Shown: in pieces, positions 45,344-54,185 of the stretch
Numbering within the stretch: position 1 is the stretch's first letter
Layout: the number at the start of each line of letters is the position of its first letter
Source of the DNA: Chitinophagales bacterium
Lineage (GTDB): Bacteria; Bacteroidota; Bacteroidia; Chitinophagales; LD1
Assembly (NCBI GenBank): GCA_016786765.1
Contig: JAEUUZ010000019.1
Location: 62,001-126,000 of the forward strand
Length of the DNA stretch: 64,000 nucleotides
Direction: 5' to 3'
Notes under the pieces: model-generated
Told to the model about the DNA's origin: nothing
Seen by the model: only the letters and a program-made list of their open reading frames with translations
The model's database searches: none
Position numbers and translations under genes: made by a program

Positions 45344-46354
45344 ATGAAATTTCGATATATATTGCTCAGTTGCTCACTATTGTTGGGCATTACAACGATG
45401 AACTCTTGTAAAAAGGACAACCCGACAGGTCCTTCTATTCAACAAAATTGGCGTGTCATAAAAAGCGATTATCCGGAGTTGAAATACGCTGTTTCCTTTG
45501 ATGGAAGTAGCTTTTGGCTGTTAAACGAAAACCCAATTACACTTAGCCACGAAAAGAAAAAAACGTTGTACAAAGAAGATGGCGAATTGTTAACCACCAA
45601 TATTGATAATAGTTTGTACCATTTTCGAAAAAAATTTTCCGGTGATACACTTTTCCTTTTAGCCGATGAAAACAATGTGTCGAGTTTAGATAATGTTTGG
45701 TTGTTGAAGGATAATAGTGCTCCCAGCGAAAAAGAATGGGTTGTAGAAGTGAGTGGCACAGAACTAATGAACAGCATAACAAAATCTGCATTGTGTTGGA
45801 CAGATGGAAAACTAACCATCTTAAATCAGCAAAGTGCTCAAAGTCTTAATTTCACAACTAAATCAATTGTTTCTAATACTGATTTGGGTGTAAATTACAG
45901 CTGCATCGAATACAATGGAAGTAAATGGTGGGTTTCAACAGGTGGCGACTTGAAACTTATCAATACAAGCACAGGAATTGCAAGTGTGGTGTCCGGTGCC
46001 GCACCGGGCACAATTTTTGCCATTGCCTTTAACGGAACCAATAGTGTGTATTGCTATTCCTACTCCGGTTCAACGCCAAAACTCTTTGAATACAACATTT
46101 TAACGAACACTTTTGGACCTGAATTTGACGCTCCGGGTGATCAAATTATGGATATGGCGTTCAAAGGGGGTAAGCTCTATGCAATTGCTCAAAAATATAT
46201 CTATCGCATTGATCCAACTTCATGGAAAGTAGATAAAACCTACACCATGCCGGATTATTTCACAGAAGGCATCGCCACAGACGGAGTTGATTTTTATGTA
46301 GTGGGATGGAATTACTACGGTAGTTCCAAGTACTTCAAAGTAACATTAAACTAA
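45344..46354 (+). CDS. Lipoprotein, second of three tandem paralogues
   Basis: A 336-residue lipoprotein with the signal ending TTMNSCKKDN and the same plan as its neighbours: a short N-terminal strand domain, then propeller-like repeats (SKWWVSTGGDLKLINTST, AFNGTNSVYCYS, DMAFKGGKLYAIAQKYIYRID, EGIATDGVDFYVVG). It is 5 bases after the first paralogue and 7 before the third. Sequence identity to the neighbours is visible in the DxxFxGGKLY-type blade pattern but looks moderate, so the duplications are not recent. Function unknown. Confidence 0.75.
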   Translation: MKFRYILLSCSLLLGITTMNSCKKDNPTGPSIQQNWRVIKSDYPELKYAVSFDGSSFWLLNENPITLSHEKKKTLYKEDGELLTTNIDNSLYHFRKKFSGDTLFLLADENNVSSLDNVWLLKDNSAPSEKEWVVEVSGTELMNSITKSALCWTDGKLTILNQQSAQSLNFTTKSIVSNTDLGVNYSCIEYNGSKWWVSTGGDLKLINTSTGIASVVSGAAPGTIFAIAFNGTNSVYCYSYSGSTPKLFEYNILTNTFGPEFDAPGDQIMDMAFKGGKLYAIAQKYIYRIDPTSWKVDKTYTMPDYFTEGIATDGVDFYVVGWNYYGSSKYFKVTLN

Positions 46355-46373
46355 CCCTAAAATGTGCAGCAAT

Positions 46374-47384
46374 ATGATTAAACGAATATCAATACTTTTC
46401 GCAACAGCTATTCTTCTTTTGGGCGGATGCAAGAAAGAAACCAAAACTACAGTACCTGAAATTGATGGACAATGGCAAGTACTCAATTTTGCTGGCGTTT
46501 TATCGAATGAATACTACCTATTTAATTCAACTAATAAAACCGTTTATAATTTATCAAAAGAATCAGGGTTTGAATTTCGCGATTATCAAAAAGGAGTTTT
46601 TAATATTAAAGGAAACATTTTAGAAATGAGCTTGTATTCAACTGACCTTTATTCCTTTTCTATTACCAATGATACCCTCACATTAACGAATGCCTATAGC
46701 GGAAGTGTAACGAGAGCTTTACGCAGCAATATCGCTCCAAAGTCTATTGATGTGTGGATAAAACCAGCAAGCATAAAGTCAGAAATAAGAGACTCCTTTT
46801 CTTCACAAGCAATCACTATCTATAACGGAAAAATCTATTCTTTAATTTCAATGGAAGCGAAACGGATTAAGATTTTTGATGTGAATAGTTTAATGGAAAC
46901 AGGGAGTCTTAATCTAACAAATGAATATACAGCATGTGAATTTGTTGGTCCCTATTTGTTTACCGCACGAAAAGTGGATGAAAAATTAGAGCGAATTAGT
47001 GAGGTAGATGGTTCTGTTATGGCCACAAGTGGCGCCAGCGGGGCTTTCAACTATATCCGAGGAATGGCATTTAATGGATCGGATTTAGTTTTCACTTCTA
47101 GTTACAACTTTTTTACCTACGATATCTCGGCAAGTATTTTTTCCAATAAACCGGGACCCGGAGATATAACCGAGATGGCCTATTACGATGGAAAGTTATA
47201 TACTGTAGACCAAGGTTCTAATGTCATACATCAAATAAATGCGAGTACATTAGTAGAAGAAAAATCGTGGCGTTTAGAACATTATCGTTTGGATGCTATT
47301 GCCTTTGATGGAAGTAACTGTTGGGTGCACGGAACTTATAGCGGAAGTTCGTTTTCCAAATTCATGAAAATAGAGTTACAGTAA
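46374..47384 (+). CDS. Lipoprotein, third of three tandem paralogues
   Basis: From the ATG at 46374 (336 aa) the lipoprotein signal MIKRISILF ends in LLLGGCKKET; an ATG 12 bases upstream is possible but adds four residues to the signal. The blade pattern recurs: GKIYSLISMEAKRIKIFDVNS, YIRGMAFNGSDLVFTS, EMAYYDGKLYTVDQG and DAIAFDGSNCWVHG. It closes the tandem array; the convergent accC gene ends 14 bases later. Function unknown. Confidence 0.75.
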   Translation: MIKRISILFATAILLLGGCKKETKTTVPEIDGQWQVLNFAGVLSNEYYLFNSTNKTVYNLSKESGFEFRDYQKGVFNIKGNILEMSLYSTDLYSFSITNDTLTLTNAYSGSVTRALRSNIAPKSIDVWIKPASIKSEIRDSFSSQAITIYNGKIYSLISMEAKRIKIFDVNSLMETGSLNLTNEYTACEFVGPYLFTARKVDEKLERISEVDGSVMATSGASGAFNYIRGMAFNGSDLVFTSSYNFFTYDISASIFSNKPGPGDITEMAYYDGKLYTVDQGSNVIHQINASTLVEEKSWRLEHYRLDAIAFDGSNCWVHGTYSGSSFSKFMKIELQ

Positions 47385-47398
47385 AGAATGTCAATGGA

Positions 47399-48787
47399 TT
47401 AATGCCCTAAGTGATGATGCTCATCCAAATGCATTTCTTTGATGGCTGCAACGTAATCGAATCGCTCTAACAATCCTGTATCATAAATGCCGGAACGGAA
47501 TTCTTCGTTCTTCATCAGCGCCAAACTGAATGGTATCGTGGTTTTCACGCCTTCGATTATAAATTCGCTCAACGCACGCTCCATTTTCACAATACATTCT
47601 TCACGAGTTTTTGCACGGCAAATTACTTTCGCCAATAACGAATCGTAATAGGGTGGCACGGTGTACCCAGCGTAAATGTGGGTATCAACACGCACACCAT
47701 ATCCTTTAGGCGTATGTAAAGCTGTAATTTTACCCGGACTTGGTGCAAAGTTATTCAACGGGTCTTCTGCATTTACGCGACATTCAATCGCATGCATTTT
47801 ATCAGGGAAATATAATTCGCCTGAAATAGGCGTTCCGGAGGCAATTAAAATTTGTTCTTTAATTAAATCGAAGTCCATTACTTCCTCAGTTACAGGGTGC
47901 TCTACCTGAATACGGGTATTCATTTCCATGAAGTAAAAGTTCTTGTATTTATCTACCAAGAACTCAATAGTACCTACGCCTTCGTAACTAATAGCAGTAA
48001 CCGCTTTTACTGCAGCATCGCCCATACGTTTACGCAAATCGGCATCTACAAAGGCTGATGGCGCTTCTTCTACTAACTTTTGATGTCGTCTTTGTACCGA
48101 ACAATCGCGTTCTGACAAGTGACAACCCGCACCGTACTGATCTCCGGCTACTTGAATTTCGATGTGGTGAGGCTCTTCAATAAATTTTTCAATATATACA
48201 GCACTGTTGCCAAACGATGCACCGGCTTCGGTTCTTGCCGCATCGTAAGCGCGCTCCAAACCATCATCATCGCGCACAATACGCATACCTTTTCCACCAC
48301 CACCTGCAGTGGCTTTCAAAATGATTGGGTAGCCAATTTGAGCCGCTATTGTTTTAGCATCAGCAACAGATTCTACCAAACCTTCCGATCCCGGAATACA
48401 AGGCACTCCCGCCTTTATCATCGTTTCTTTGGCGGTTATCTTATCGCCCATTTTGCGAATTTGTGCCGCAGTTGGTCCGATAAATTTTATACTATACTTT
48501 GCACACAACTCAGCAAAATCCGCATTTTCAGCCAAGAAACCATAGCCCGGATGTATAGCATCCGCACCGGTTAACTCGGCTGCAGCCATAATATTCTGCA
48601 TATTCAAATAGGAATCTCTTCCTCTGGGCGGGCCTATACATACCGCTTCATCAGCAAAACGCACATGTAAACTATCGCGATCGGCAGTGGAATATACAGC
48701 CACTGTTTTGATGCCCATTTCTTTGCAAGTTCTGATAATCCGCAAAGCAATTTCGCCTCTATTGGCGATTAAAATTTTCTTAAACAT
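47399..48787 (-). CDS. accC: Acetyl-CoA carboxylase, biotin carboxylase subunit
   Basis: ATP-dependent carboxylation of biotin on AccB, the first half of malonyl-CoA synthesis. The 462 residues follow the family: start [33 protein letters not shown], the glycine-rich loop [14 protein letters not shown], the [12 protein letters not shown] region, [12 protein letters not shown] with active-site residues, and [16 protein letters not shown]. It lies 17 bases after accB, the common pairing. The C-terminal tail DEHHHLGH is rich in histidine, an oddity outside the conserved domain. Confidence 0.97.
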   Translation of the reverse strand: MFKKILIANRGEIALRIIRTCKEMGIKTVAVYSTADRDSLHVRFADEAVCIGPPRGRDSYLNMQNIMAAAELTGADAIHPGYGFLAENADFAELCAKYSIKFIGPTAAQIRKMGDKITAKETMIKAGVPCIPGSEGLVESVADAKTIAAQIGYPIILKATAGGGGKGMRIVRDDDGLERAYDAARTEAGASFGNSAVYIEKFIEEPHHIEIQVAGDQYGAGCHLSERDCSVQRRHQKLVEEAPSAFVDADLRKRMGDAAVKAVTAISYEGVGTIEFLVDKYKNFYFMEMNTRIQVEHPVTEEVMDFDLIKEQILIASGTPISGELYFPDKMHAIECRVNAEDPLNNFAPSPGKITALHTPKGYGVRVDTHIYAGYTVPPYYDSLLAKVICRAKTREECIVKMERALSEFIIEGVKTTIPFSLALMKNEEFRSGIYDTGLLERFDYVAAIKEMHLDEHHHLGH

Positions 48788-48804
48788 CCTGTAAATTGAA
48801 TGGA

Positions 48805-49278
48805 TTAGGCTTTCTCAATCAAAAATAACGGTTGGTCGTATTCTACCGGAGATGCGTCATCTACCAATATTTTTACGATTTTTCCTGCACCGCCATCAAA
48901 TTCAATTTCATTGAACAACTTCATCGCTTCCACGATACAAAGTACATCACCGTTTTTAATAGAGTCGCCAACTTTCACAAAAGGTTCCTTATCGGCTCCC
49001 GGTTTGCGGTAAAATGTTCCAATCATTGGCGAACGGAATGTAAACACATTATCGTTGGTAGGAGTTGCTGCTGCCGCTACGGCTGTAACGGCTTCTTCTT
49101 TCTTCGCTGTTTCTGCAATAGCTTGCGGAGCTACTTGCTGGTAAGGCATTTGCACCATCGGTGTTCCGTTCGAAACACTTTTGATTGTAATTGAAAAATC
49201 TCCTTCTTTTACTTTCAATTCAGCGATGCCGGACTTAGTCACCAACTTCACCAGTTCTTGTACCTGTTTTAAATCCAT
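48805..49278 (-). CDS. accB: Acetyl-CoA carboxylase, biotin carboxyl carrier protein
   Basis: Carries biotin between carboxylase and transferase. From the ATG at 49278 it has 157 aa; the longer frame to 49353 is in untranslated sequence. The N-terminal helix ([13 protein letters not shown]) is followed by a beta-strand [11 protein letters not shown] flexible Ala/Thr-rich linker then leads to the biotinyl domain with [19 protein letters not shown] and the biotinylation site [10 protein letters not shown] (Lys in EAMKL). Transcribed ahead of accC. Confidence 0.97.
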   Translation of the reverse strand: MDLKQVQELVKLVTKSGIAELKVKEGDFSITIKSVSNGTPMVQMPYQQVAPQAIAETAKKEEAVTAVAAAATPTNDNVFTFRSPMIGTFYRKPGADKEPFVKVGDSIKNGDVLCIVEAMKLFNEIEFDGGAGKIVKILVDDASPVEYDQPLFLIEKA

Positions 49279-49370
49279 AATAGTGTATTGCTTATGTAAA
49301 CGAAAGTAAAAATTTCTGCTATAAAACAAGATATTCCTATTTTGCAGATACATTTATTAACGACCGATTT

Positions 49371-49736
49371 ATGTTTGATATTGAAACATTAAGAGAATAC
49401 TGCCTTTCAAAAAAGTGCGCTACCGAAGATTTACCCTTTGGCCCTGATGTTCTTGTGTTTAAAGTGATGGGCAAAATGTTTGCTTTGGTACCACTTGATA
49501 CTGAGCGATTGCAAATTAATCTAAAAATGGATGCTGAACTGGTACCCGAATACCGTGAAAAGTATAGTGGAGTTATTCCGGGTTATCACATGAATAAATC
49601 GCTGTGGAACACGGTTTTAGTCGAAAACTCAGACCTTAGTATCAAAGAGATAAAATGGATGATCGACCATTCGTATGCAGAAGTAGTGAAAAAGCTTACT
49701 AAAAAATTACAAGCAGAATTGAATTCAATTGACTAA
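49371..49736 (+). CDS. MmcQ/YjbR-family protein
   Basis: A 121-residue cytoplasmic protein of the YjbR (CyaY-like fold) family, often annotated as DNA-binding though its role is poorly known. The family pattern LPFGPDVLVFKVMGKMFALV and the later PGYHMNKSLWNTVLV are clear. It is divergent from accB with 92 bases between starts and is followed ten bases later by a membrane protein gene. Confidence 0.88.
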   Translation: MFDIETLREYCLSKKCATEDLPFGPDVLVFKVMGKMFALVPLDTERLQINLKMDAELVPEYREKYSGVIPGYHMNKSLWNTVLVENSDLSIKEIKWMIDHSYAEVVKKLTKKLQAELNSID

Positions 49737-49745
49737 CTTCGGAGC

Positions 49746-50120
49746 ATGATAGAACTTGTTTTAATTGTACTTTTTGCGTGGAGAATTTACCACATGGCGT
49801 TGGAAAAAGGGCTTTCTGCGTGGCGTTGGGTAACTAATTTCCTTTCGGGCTATTTTGCTTTCGGCATTTTAATTTCAGTAGCATTGGTTGTTGTATACGG
49901 AAAAGATGCTTTTCAAGACATCAATAAAATTCAAGATGTACTAAAAAATTGGACGCCTTTTGTATTGCTTTTTTTAGTCGTATGGTTTATGTTTTTACGC
50001 TCCAGAATTTTGAAGCAAAAAGACGTTGATAACGATTCATTTAACGACAACGACCAATATTTCCCGGACTTAGAAAAGGAGCCGAAACCTGAAAAGAAAG
50101 ACCTCTCCTATTTCCGATAA
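49746..50120 (+). CDS. Small membrane protein of unknown function
   Basis: A 124-residue protein with three hydrophobic helices (about residues 1-17, 28-50 and 70-86) and an acidic cytoplasmic tail of about 35 residues ending LSYFR. The tail's coding sequence overlaps the presumed start of the next gene. No motif recognised. Confidence 0.65.
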   Translation: MIELVLIVLFAWRIYHMALEKGLSAWRWVTNFLSGYFAFGILISVALVVVYGKDAFQDINKIQDVLKNWTPFVLLFLVVWFMFLRSRILKQKDVDNDSFNDNDQYFPDLEKEPKPEKKDLSYFR

Positions 50121-51156
50121 TTATGCATATCATGTTGTTGGTGCAGGCATTGCCGGCTTGCTCACCGCTTGGTTTTTAGACCAAGAAGGCTGTGATGTTA
50201 CCTTACACAACAACCCTGAAATACAAGCTGCATCGGGCATTGCAGCAGGCTTGATTAATCCCATTACCGGAAAGCGATTCGCTAAAACTTGGATGGCCGA
50301 TGCACTATTTCCATTCGCCAACGCTACGTACGAAAGCATTCAACAAACTATCGGGCAGACGTTTTTTCAACCCATAAACATAATGCGCTTGGCCGATACA
50401 ATCAGCCAGGTAAACGATTGGGAAGCTCGTGCGCAAAACGATGCCTTCAAACCCTACATTGGAACACATGCTATCTCCACTGAAATCATTGGAAAACTGG
50501 CAGAATCAAAAGGTGTCTTTAATATCAAAGGCGGAGCGAAAATCAATACCGCTATTCTTTTGAAAGGTATCAAGGACTATTTTGAACAGAAAAATAAACT
50601 CGTAAACGAGGCATTCTCCACAACCACTTATCGCGAAAACGAGCGCATTATTTATTGCAACGGAACGGCTATTCATAGTGTTGAAGGACTTTCCGGCATT
50701 CCTGTTATTCCGGTGAAGGGCCATTATTTAGTGTGTTCCATTCCAGATTTGAATGCCAAAGAAGTGATTCAAGGCGCAGTCAGTATTATCCCGCAAGAAG
50801 ATGGCTTGTACCGCATTGGCTCTACCTATCAATGGGAATTCGCGCACAACGAATCAGAGCAAATGCAAATTGATATACTGAAACAAAATTTAGAAAAAAC
50901 AATTCGAGTTCCTTATACAATTGAGGATGTAATGGTAGGTATTCGCCCTACCTCCGATGACCGAAGACCTATACTTGGTGAGCATCCTACCCATTCGAAT
51001 GTATACATTTTAAATGGCTTTGGAACGAAAGGCTATTCCTTAGCTCCCTACTTTGCAAAGCAATTAGTTGACTACATTGTTCGCGACACGCCCATAGAAA
51101 AAGAAGTAAACATCTCTCGTTTTTTGAATGCAAATTATCATATTCGTTCTCTATAA
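50110..51156 (+). CDS. FAD-dependent oxidoreductase (DAO family), unusual start codon
   Basis: Flavoprotein of the DadA/MnmC-C-like amine oxidoreductase family; it probably oxidises an amino acid or related amine. The N-terminal FAD motif is HVVGAGIAGLLTAWFL. The first ATG, GTG or TTG in frame is a TTG at 50158 inside that motif, too late to be the start. Upstream the frame is open to 50074, and the ATT at 50110 places a short, natural N-terminus (SDNYAYHVVGAG), giving 348 aa and an 11-base overlap with the preceding gene. Further marks: MVGIRPTSDDRRPILGEHP and LNGFGTKGYSLAPYFA near the C-terminus, which bind FAD. Exact substrate unknown; start is inference. Confidence 0.8.
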   Translation: MSDNYAYHVVGAGIAGLLTAWFLDQEGCDVTLHNNPEIQAASGIAAGLINPITGKRFAKTWMADALFPFANATYESIQQTIGQTFFQPINIMRLADTISQVNDWEARAQNDAFKPYIGTHAISTEIIGKLAESKGVFNIKGGAKINTAILLKGIKDYFEQKNKLVNEAFSTTTYRENERIIYCNGTAIHSVEGLSGIPVIPVKGHYLVCSIPDLNAKEVIQGAVSIIPQEDGLYRIGSTYQWEFAHNESEQMQIDILKQNLEKTIRVPYTIEDVMVGIRPTSDDRRPILGEHPTHSNVYILNGFGTKGYSLAPYFAKQLVDYIVRDTPIEKEVNISRFLNANYHIRSL

Positions 51157-51165
51157 TACATCGCC

Positions 51166-51846
51166 TTGGACTTAGCTATTTTATATGAAGACAACCACCT
51201 GATTGCAGTGAACAAACCTGCAGGCGTGCTTTCGCAAGGCGATAAGACCGGAGATATCGTATTAGCAGATATTGTAAAAGAATACTTAGTCAAAAAATAC
51301 AACAAACCGGGCGAAGCTTTTCTGGGCGTAATCCACCGACTCGACCGCCCTGTAAGTGGTGTAGTGCTTTTAGCGAAAACGAGTAAGGCGTTAGCGCGCA
51401 TGAATGAATTGTTTAAAACACGTGCCGTTCAAAAAACCTATTGGGCAATTGTAGAACAAAAGCCTGCCATCGAAAAAGCAACGCTCGTCCACTGGTTGAA
51501 AAAAAATGAAGCGAAAAACATGTCGTTTGCTTCCAAAACCGAAAGTAAAGATGCTTTGAAATGCGAGTTGGAATACGAATACAAAGACAGCAGCGATAAA
51601 TATCATTTGTTGGAAGTGAATCCGCACACAGGCCGCCACCACCAAATTCGTGTACAATTGTCAACCATCGGTTGTAAGATAAAAGGAGATTTGAAATATG
51701 GCGCAAAACGCAGTAATCCTGATGCTTCTATTTCGTTACATGCACGAAAACTCACCTTTGTACATCCGGTATCAAAAGAGCCGGTGGAAATTATAGCACC
51801 TGTACCGGAGGAAGTGGTGTGGAAATTCTTTGAGAATAGGCAATAA
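51166..51846 (+). CDS. RluA-family pseudouridine synthase
   Basis: Isomerises uridines in rRNA or tRNA. The 226 residues have the family's catalytic motif HRLDRPVSGVVLLAKT with the nucleophilic aspartate, preceded by YEDNHLIAVNKPAGVLSQ, and NPHTGRHHQIRVQL near residue 155. There is no S4 domain. The TTG at 51166 is the first usual start codon in frame, nine bases after the upstream stop; an ATC at 51160 is less likely. It probably shares a transcript with the oxidoreductase gene. Confidence 0.92.
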   Translation: MDLAILYEDNHLIAVNKPAGVLSQGDKTGDIVLADIVKEYLVKKYNKPGEAFLGVIHRLDRPVSGVVLLAKTSKALARMNELFKTRAVQKTYWAIVEQKPAIEKATLVHWLKKNEAKNMSFASKTESKDALKCELEYEYKDSSDKYHLLEVNPHTGRHHQIRVQLSTIGCKIKGDLKYGAKRSNPDASISLHARKLTFVHPVSKEPVEIIAPVPEEVVWKFFENRQ

Positions 51847-51871
51847 AAAAGGCCCCGAATTCGGAGCCTTT
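51845..51871 (-). terminator. Terminator for the fasciclin gene
   Basis: Stem of nine pairs with one mismatch (51848-51857 with 51862-51871), four-base loop, followed on the minus strand by a run of six Ts (51850-51845). It lacks a T-run on the plus strand, so it mainly serves the minus-strand gene. Confidence 0.75.
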
Positions 51872-51893
51872 GTAGGGGTTGGGTCACAGGTAA

Positions 51894-52451
51894 TTATTTT
51901 GCTGGTGACAACAATACCGCATCAATCACATATACCATTCCATTGGAAGCAGGAACAGCCGCCAACACATTAGCATCGTTTATTTTGATTTTACCATCGG
52001 CACCTTTACTCACTTTCACATTACCACCATTTACCATACCAATGGTCATACCGTCTTTTAGATATTCCTCTTTTAATGCAGAAGTAGTTACATGGTATTC
52101 TAACACATTGCGTAAATCTTTTTTGGCTTCAGGTTTTAATAAACCATCAACAGTTCCTGCTGGCAATTTATCGAAAGCTGCGTTCGTTGGCGCAAACACA
52201 GTAAAGGGACCGGCATTCGACAATACATCCACATAATCAGCTGCTTTAACAGCTGCCACAAGGGTTGTGTGATCCTTTGAACCCACTGCTACCTTTACCA
52301 CATCTTTTTGTGATTGGTCGTCTTGCACAGCCGATTGGCCTACAGCAGGAGTTGAAGCTTCTGCCTCAGTTGAAGTTTGTTCTGTACTTGCATTATTGTT
52401 GCACGATGTAAAAGCTGCTGCAACCATCAGCGTAAAAAATAATTTTTTCAT
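51894..52451 (-). CDS. Fasciclin-domain lipoprotein
   Basis: A 185-residue lipid-anchored protein. The signal ends in AFTSCNNN with the lipid cysteine, followed by a Ser/Thr/Glu linker. One FAS1 domain (about residues 53-183) follows, with GPFTVFAPTNAAFDKLP, the LKPEAKKDLRNVLEYHV segment and GMVYVIDAVLL. FAS1 domains mediate adhesion. It has its own promoter (TACTTTTG) upstream and a terminator after it. Confidence 0.92.
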   Translation of the reverse strand: MKKLFFTLMVAAAFTSCNNNASTEQTSTEAEASTPAVGQSAVQDDQSQKDVVKVAVGSKDHTTLVAAVKAADYVDVLSNAGPFTVFAPTNAAFDKLPAGTVDGLLKPEAKKDLRNVLEYHVTTSALKEEYLKDGMTIGMVNGGNVKVSKGADGKIKINDANVLAAVPASNGMVYVIDAVLLSPAK

Positions 52452-52470
52452 ATATTTGTTTTATAAAGGA

Positions 52471-52502
52471 CAAAAGTATCTTTTATTCTTTTTTCAAACA
52501 AA
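52471..52502 (-). promoter_or_regulatory. Promoter for the fasciclin lipoprotein gene
   Basis: On the minus strand TTTG (52502-52499) and TACTTTTG (52478-52471) are 20 bases apart, matching the Bacteroidota form, 19 bases upstream of the ATG at 52451. Confidence 0.7.
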
Positions 52503-52530
52503 TGAGTAATCTCATAAAACACTACAAATT

Positions 52531-53016
52531 ATGTCATGTCACATCCGTCTCGTACCTAACAATACTTTTTTGAAAATTGTATTGTTGCCTTTACTTCTCT
52601 TTTGTTTTTCTTCTTGTAACCACTCAGAAGCAAGTGAAAATGGGCTTATCACAAAAGAAGAAACATTTTCTTCAACACAAGTAAATGGGAAATGGACTAC
52701 CGATTTTAAAACTGCTGAAGAATTAAAAGTGATGCGAAACACTATTGAAAACTTCACTTTGCTCAACAAAAAAAAGTTTGAGAATTTAAAAGCTTACCAA
52801 GAGTTTGGCGATTTAATAGCCATGCATATTGAAAGAGTATTAAATAATTGTGGGTTAGACAAAAAAAGCAAAGCAATACTCCATTCGAAATTGGAAAAAA
52901 TGAGTGTTGAAGTGAATATACTTCACGGCAGTGATATGGAAAAATCAAAGCTTTCTGTTAAAAAGGTCAACGAAGCACTTGCAGATATCGACTCTACATT
53001 TACATACACAAATTAA
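52531..53016 (+). CDS. Lipoprotein of unknown function next to the nos cluster
   Basis: A 161-residue predicted lipoprotein. The N-terminus has a positively charged start and hydrophobic core ending in CFSSCNHSEAS, with the lipid cysteine at about residue 29. The rest is charged and helical (KLEKMSVEVNIL, KSKLSVKKVNEAL), with no recognised domain. It is read towards the Rrf2 regulator with 75 bases between, including a probable promoter, so a link to N2O reduction is possible but unproven. Confidence 0.65.
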   Translation: MSCHIRLVPNNTFLKIVLLPLLLFCFSSCNHSEASENGLITKEETFSSTQVNGKWTTDFKTAEELKVMRNTIENFTLLNKKKFENLKAYQEFGDLIAMHIERVLNNCGLDKKSKAILHSKLEKMSVEVNILHGSDMEKSKLSVKKVNEALADIDSTFTYTN

Positions 53017-53035
53017 TAAAAAGAAAAAGGCTTTT

Positions 53036-53069
53036 TTTGCAGTTTCTTTTAGCATATATACTAGATTTG
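53036..53069 (+). promoter_or_regulatory. Promoter for the Rrf2 regulator
   Basis: TTTG at 53036-53039 and TAGATTTG at 53062-53069, 22 bases apart, 22 bases before the ATG at 53092. Confidence 0.65.
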
Positions 53070-53091
53070 CAACATCATAAACCGCTAAAAG

Positions 53092-53526
53092 ATGATGTTT
53101 TCCAAAAGTTGTGAGTATGCGATTAAAGCAGTTATTCATTTATGTATGGAAACACACGCAGGTGGACGTTTAAGCATTAACGATATTGCCATTGCCATTG
53201 ATTCACCTGAACCTTTTACGGCAAAGATTCTTCAAACACTCTCGAAACATAAAATCATTTCCTCAGCCAAAGGTCCGGGGGGCGGATTCTATGTAGAGCA
53301 AAAGAAGAAGCCCATTTATGTTATGGATATTGTTCACCTTATGGATGGAGAAGATGCCCTTAACCGCTGCGGCCTTGGACTAAAAGAATGTAGCGAAGAT
53401 CATCCATGCCCTATTCATAACGAATTTAAGAGCTACTCATCGCGATTAAAAAAACTATTGGAAACCAAAACGATACAGCAATTCGCGGCTGAAATTAAGA
53501 CTGGAAAAGCTTTCCTCAACAATTAA
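53092..53526 (+). CDS. Rrf2-family transcriptional regulator with cluster-binding cysteines
   Basis: A 144-residue winged-helix repressor of the Rrf2 family. The DNA-binding part shows SKSCEYAIKAVIHLC and IAIAIDSPEPFTAKILQTL, then AKGPGGGFYV of the wing. The C-terminal part has three cysteines, Cys93, Cys100 and Cys106, plus His109, spaced as in IscR and NsrR (three Cys spaced by about six residues) that hold an iron-sulfur cluster sensing NO, oxygen or Fe-S demand. It sits directly ahead of the cytochrome c-nosZ genes, so it is the prime candidate to control them. Two adjacent ATGs start the frame (53092 and 53095). Confidence 0.9.
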   Translation: MMFSKSCEYAIKAVIHLCMETHAGGRLSINDIAIAIDSPEPFTAKILQTLSKHKIISSAKGPGGGFYVEQKKKPIYVMDIVHLMDGEDALNRCGLGLKECSEDHPCPIHNEFKSYSSRLKKLLETKTIQQFAAEIKTGKAFLNN

Positions 53527-53546
53527 CCCTATTTTTTTGTTTCAAT

Positions 53547-53567
53547 AAAAGACTAAAAGGTCTTTTT
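53547..53567 (+). terminator. Weak terminator after the Rrf2 gene
   Basis: Seven-base stem AAAAGAC with its complement (53547-53553 with 53560-53566), six-base loop, T-rich 3' arm, 21 bases after the stop. Confidence 0.5.
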
Positions 53568-53568
53568 A

Positions 53569-53582
53569 TTGATTTTAATCAT
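53569..53582 (+). promoter_or_regulatory. FNR/CRP-like binding site ahead of the cytochrome c-nosZ genes
   Basis: TTGAT-TTTA-ATCAT is one base away from the FNR consensus TTGAT-N4-ATCAA. It lies 77 bases upstream of the cytochrome c start, where an activator responding to oxygen or NO would be expected. A CACTTTTG at 53627-53634 (seven of eight positions of TAnnTTTG) and a TATCCTTTG at 53608 are possible -7 elements. Confidence 0.5.
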
Positions 53583-53658
53583 ACTTTTACATAACGAGGC
53601 TCATATAATATCCTTTGGGGACTGAGCACTTTTGCATCGTAACAAAAAATATAAATAT

Positions 53659-54156
53659 ATGCGTAACAAAATGTTTTCCATTGTGGCACTAGCTGCCGTA
53701 GTTTTTATGAATAGCTGTGGAAATGGCGATACAAAAAACGAAAATGAAAGTACTGAAGCGGCTCCGCAAAGTATGATTAAAGACACTCCAAAAGACGATG
53801 GACAGGGTATCGGAAAATTTAAAGATGTGACTTTAACAGCCTTAGATAGCAAATTAGCAGCTGAGGGGATGGCGATTTTTGAATCAAAATGTGCTGCTTG
53901 TCACAAAACAACCGATCAAAAAGTGGTTGGACCTGGACTAAAAGGAGTTACTACCAGACGTCAGCCGGCTTGGATTTTGAATATGATGACTAACCCTATA
54001 GAAATGACGCAAAAAGATCCAACTGCAAAAGAACTGTTAGCGGAGCATCTTACACAAATGACATTCCAAGATGTTTCCGATGAGCAAGCAAAACAAATCT
54101 TGGAATACCTCCGCCAAAACGATGCGGATGAAACAACTGCGGAAGCCAAAAAATAA
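53659..54156 (+). CDS. Lipid-anchored cytochrome c
   Basis: Electron carrier, 165 aa from the ATG at 53659 (an upstream in-frame start would lie in the leader). The lipoprotein signal ends in VFMNSC (Cys20). A polar linker follows, and the single heme site is CAACH (residues 78-82). The later VVGPGLKGVTTRR is typical of small class I cytochromes, and several Met residues (NMMTNPIEM, LTQMTFQDV) can supply the axial ligand. It precedes nosZ by 29 bases, so it probably donates electrons to N2O reductase. Confidence 0.93.
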   Translation: MRNKMFSIVALAAVVFMNSCGNGDTKNENESTEAAPQSMIKDTPKDDGQGIGKFKDVTLTALDSKLAAEGMAIFESKCAACHKTTDQKVVGPGLKGVTTRRQPAWILNMMTNPIEMTQKDPTAKELLAEHLTQMTFQDVSDEQAKQILEYLRQNDADETTAEAKK

Positions 54157-54185
54157 GTATTAAATAATTTAATAAACAAACAACA

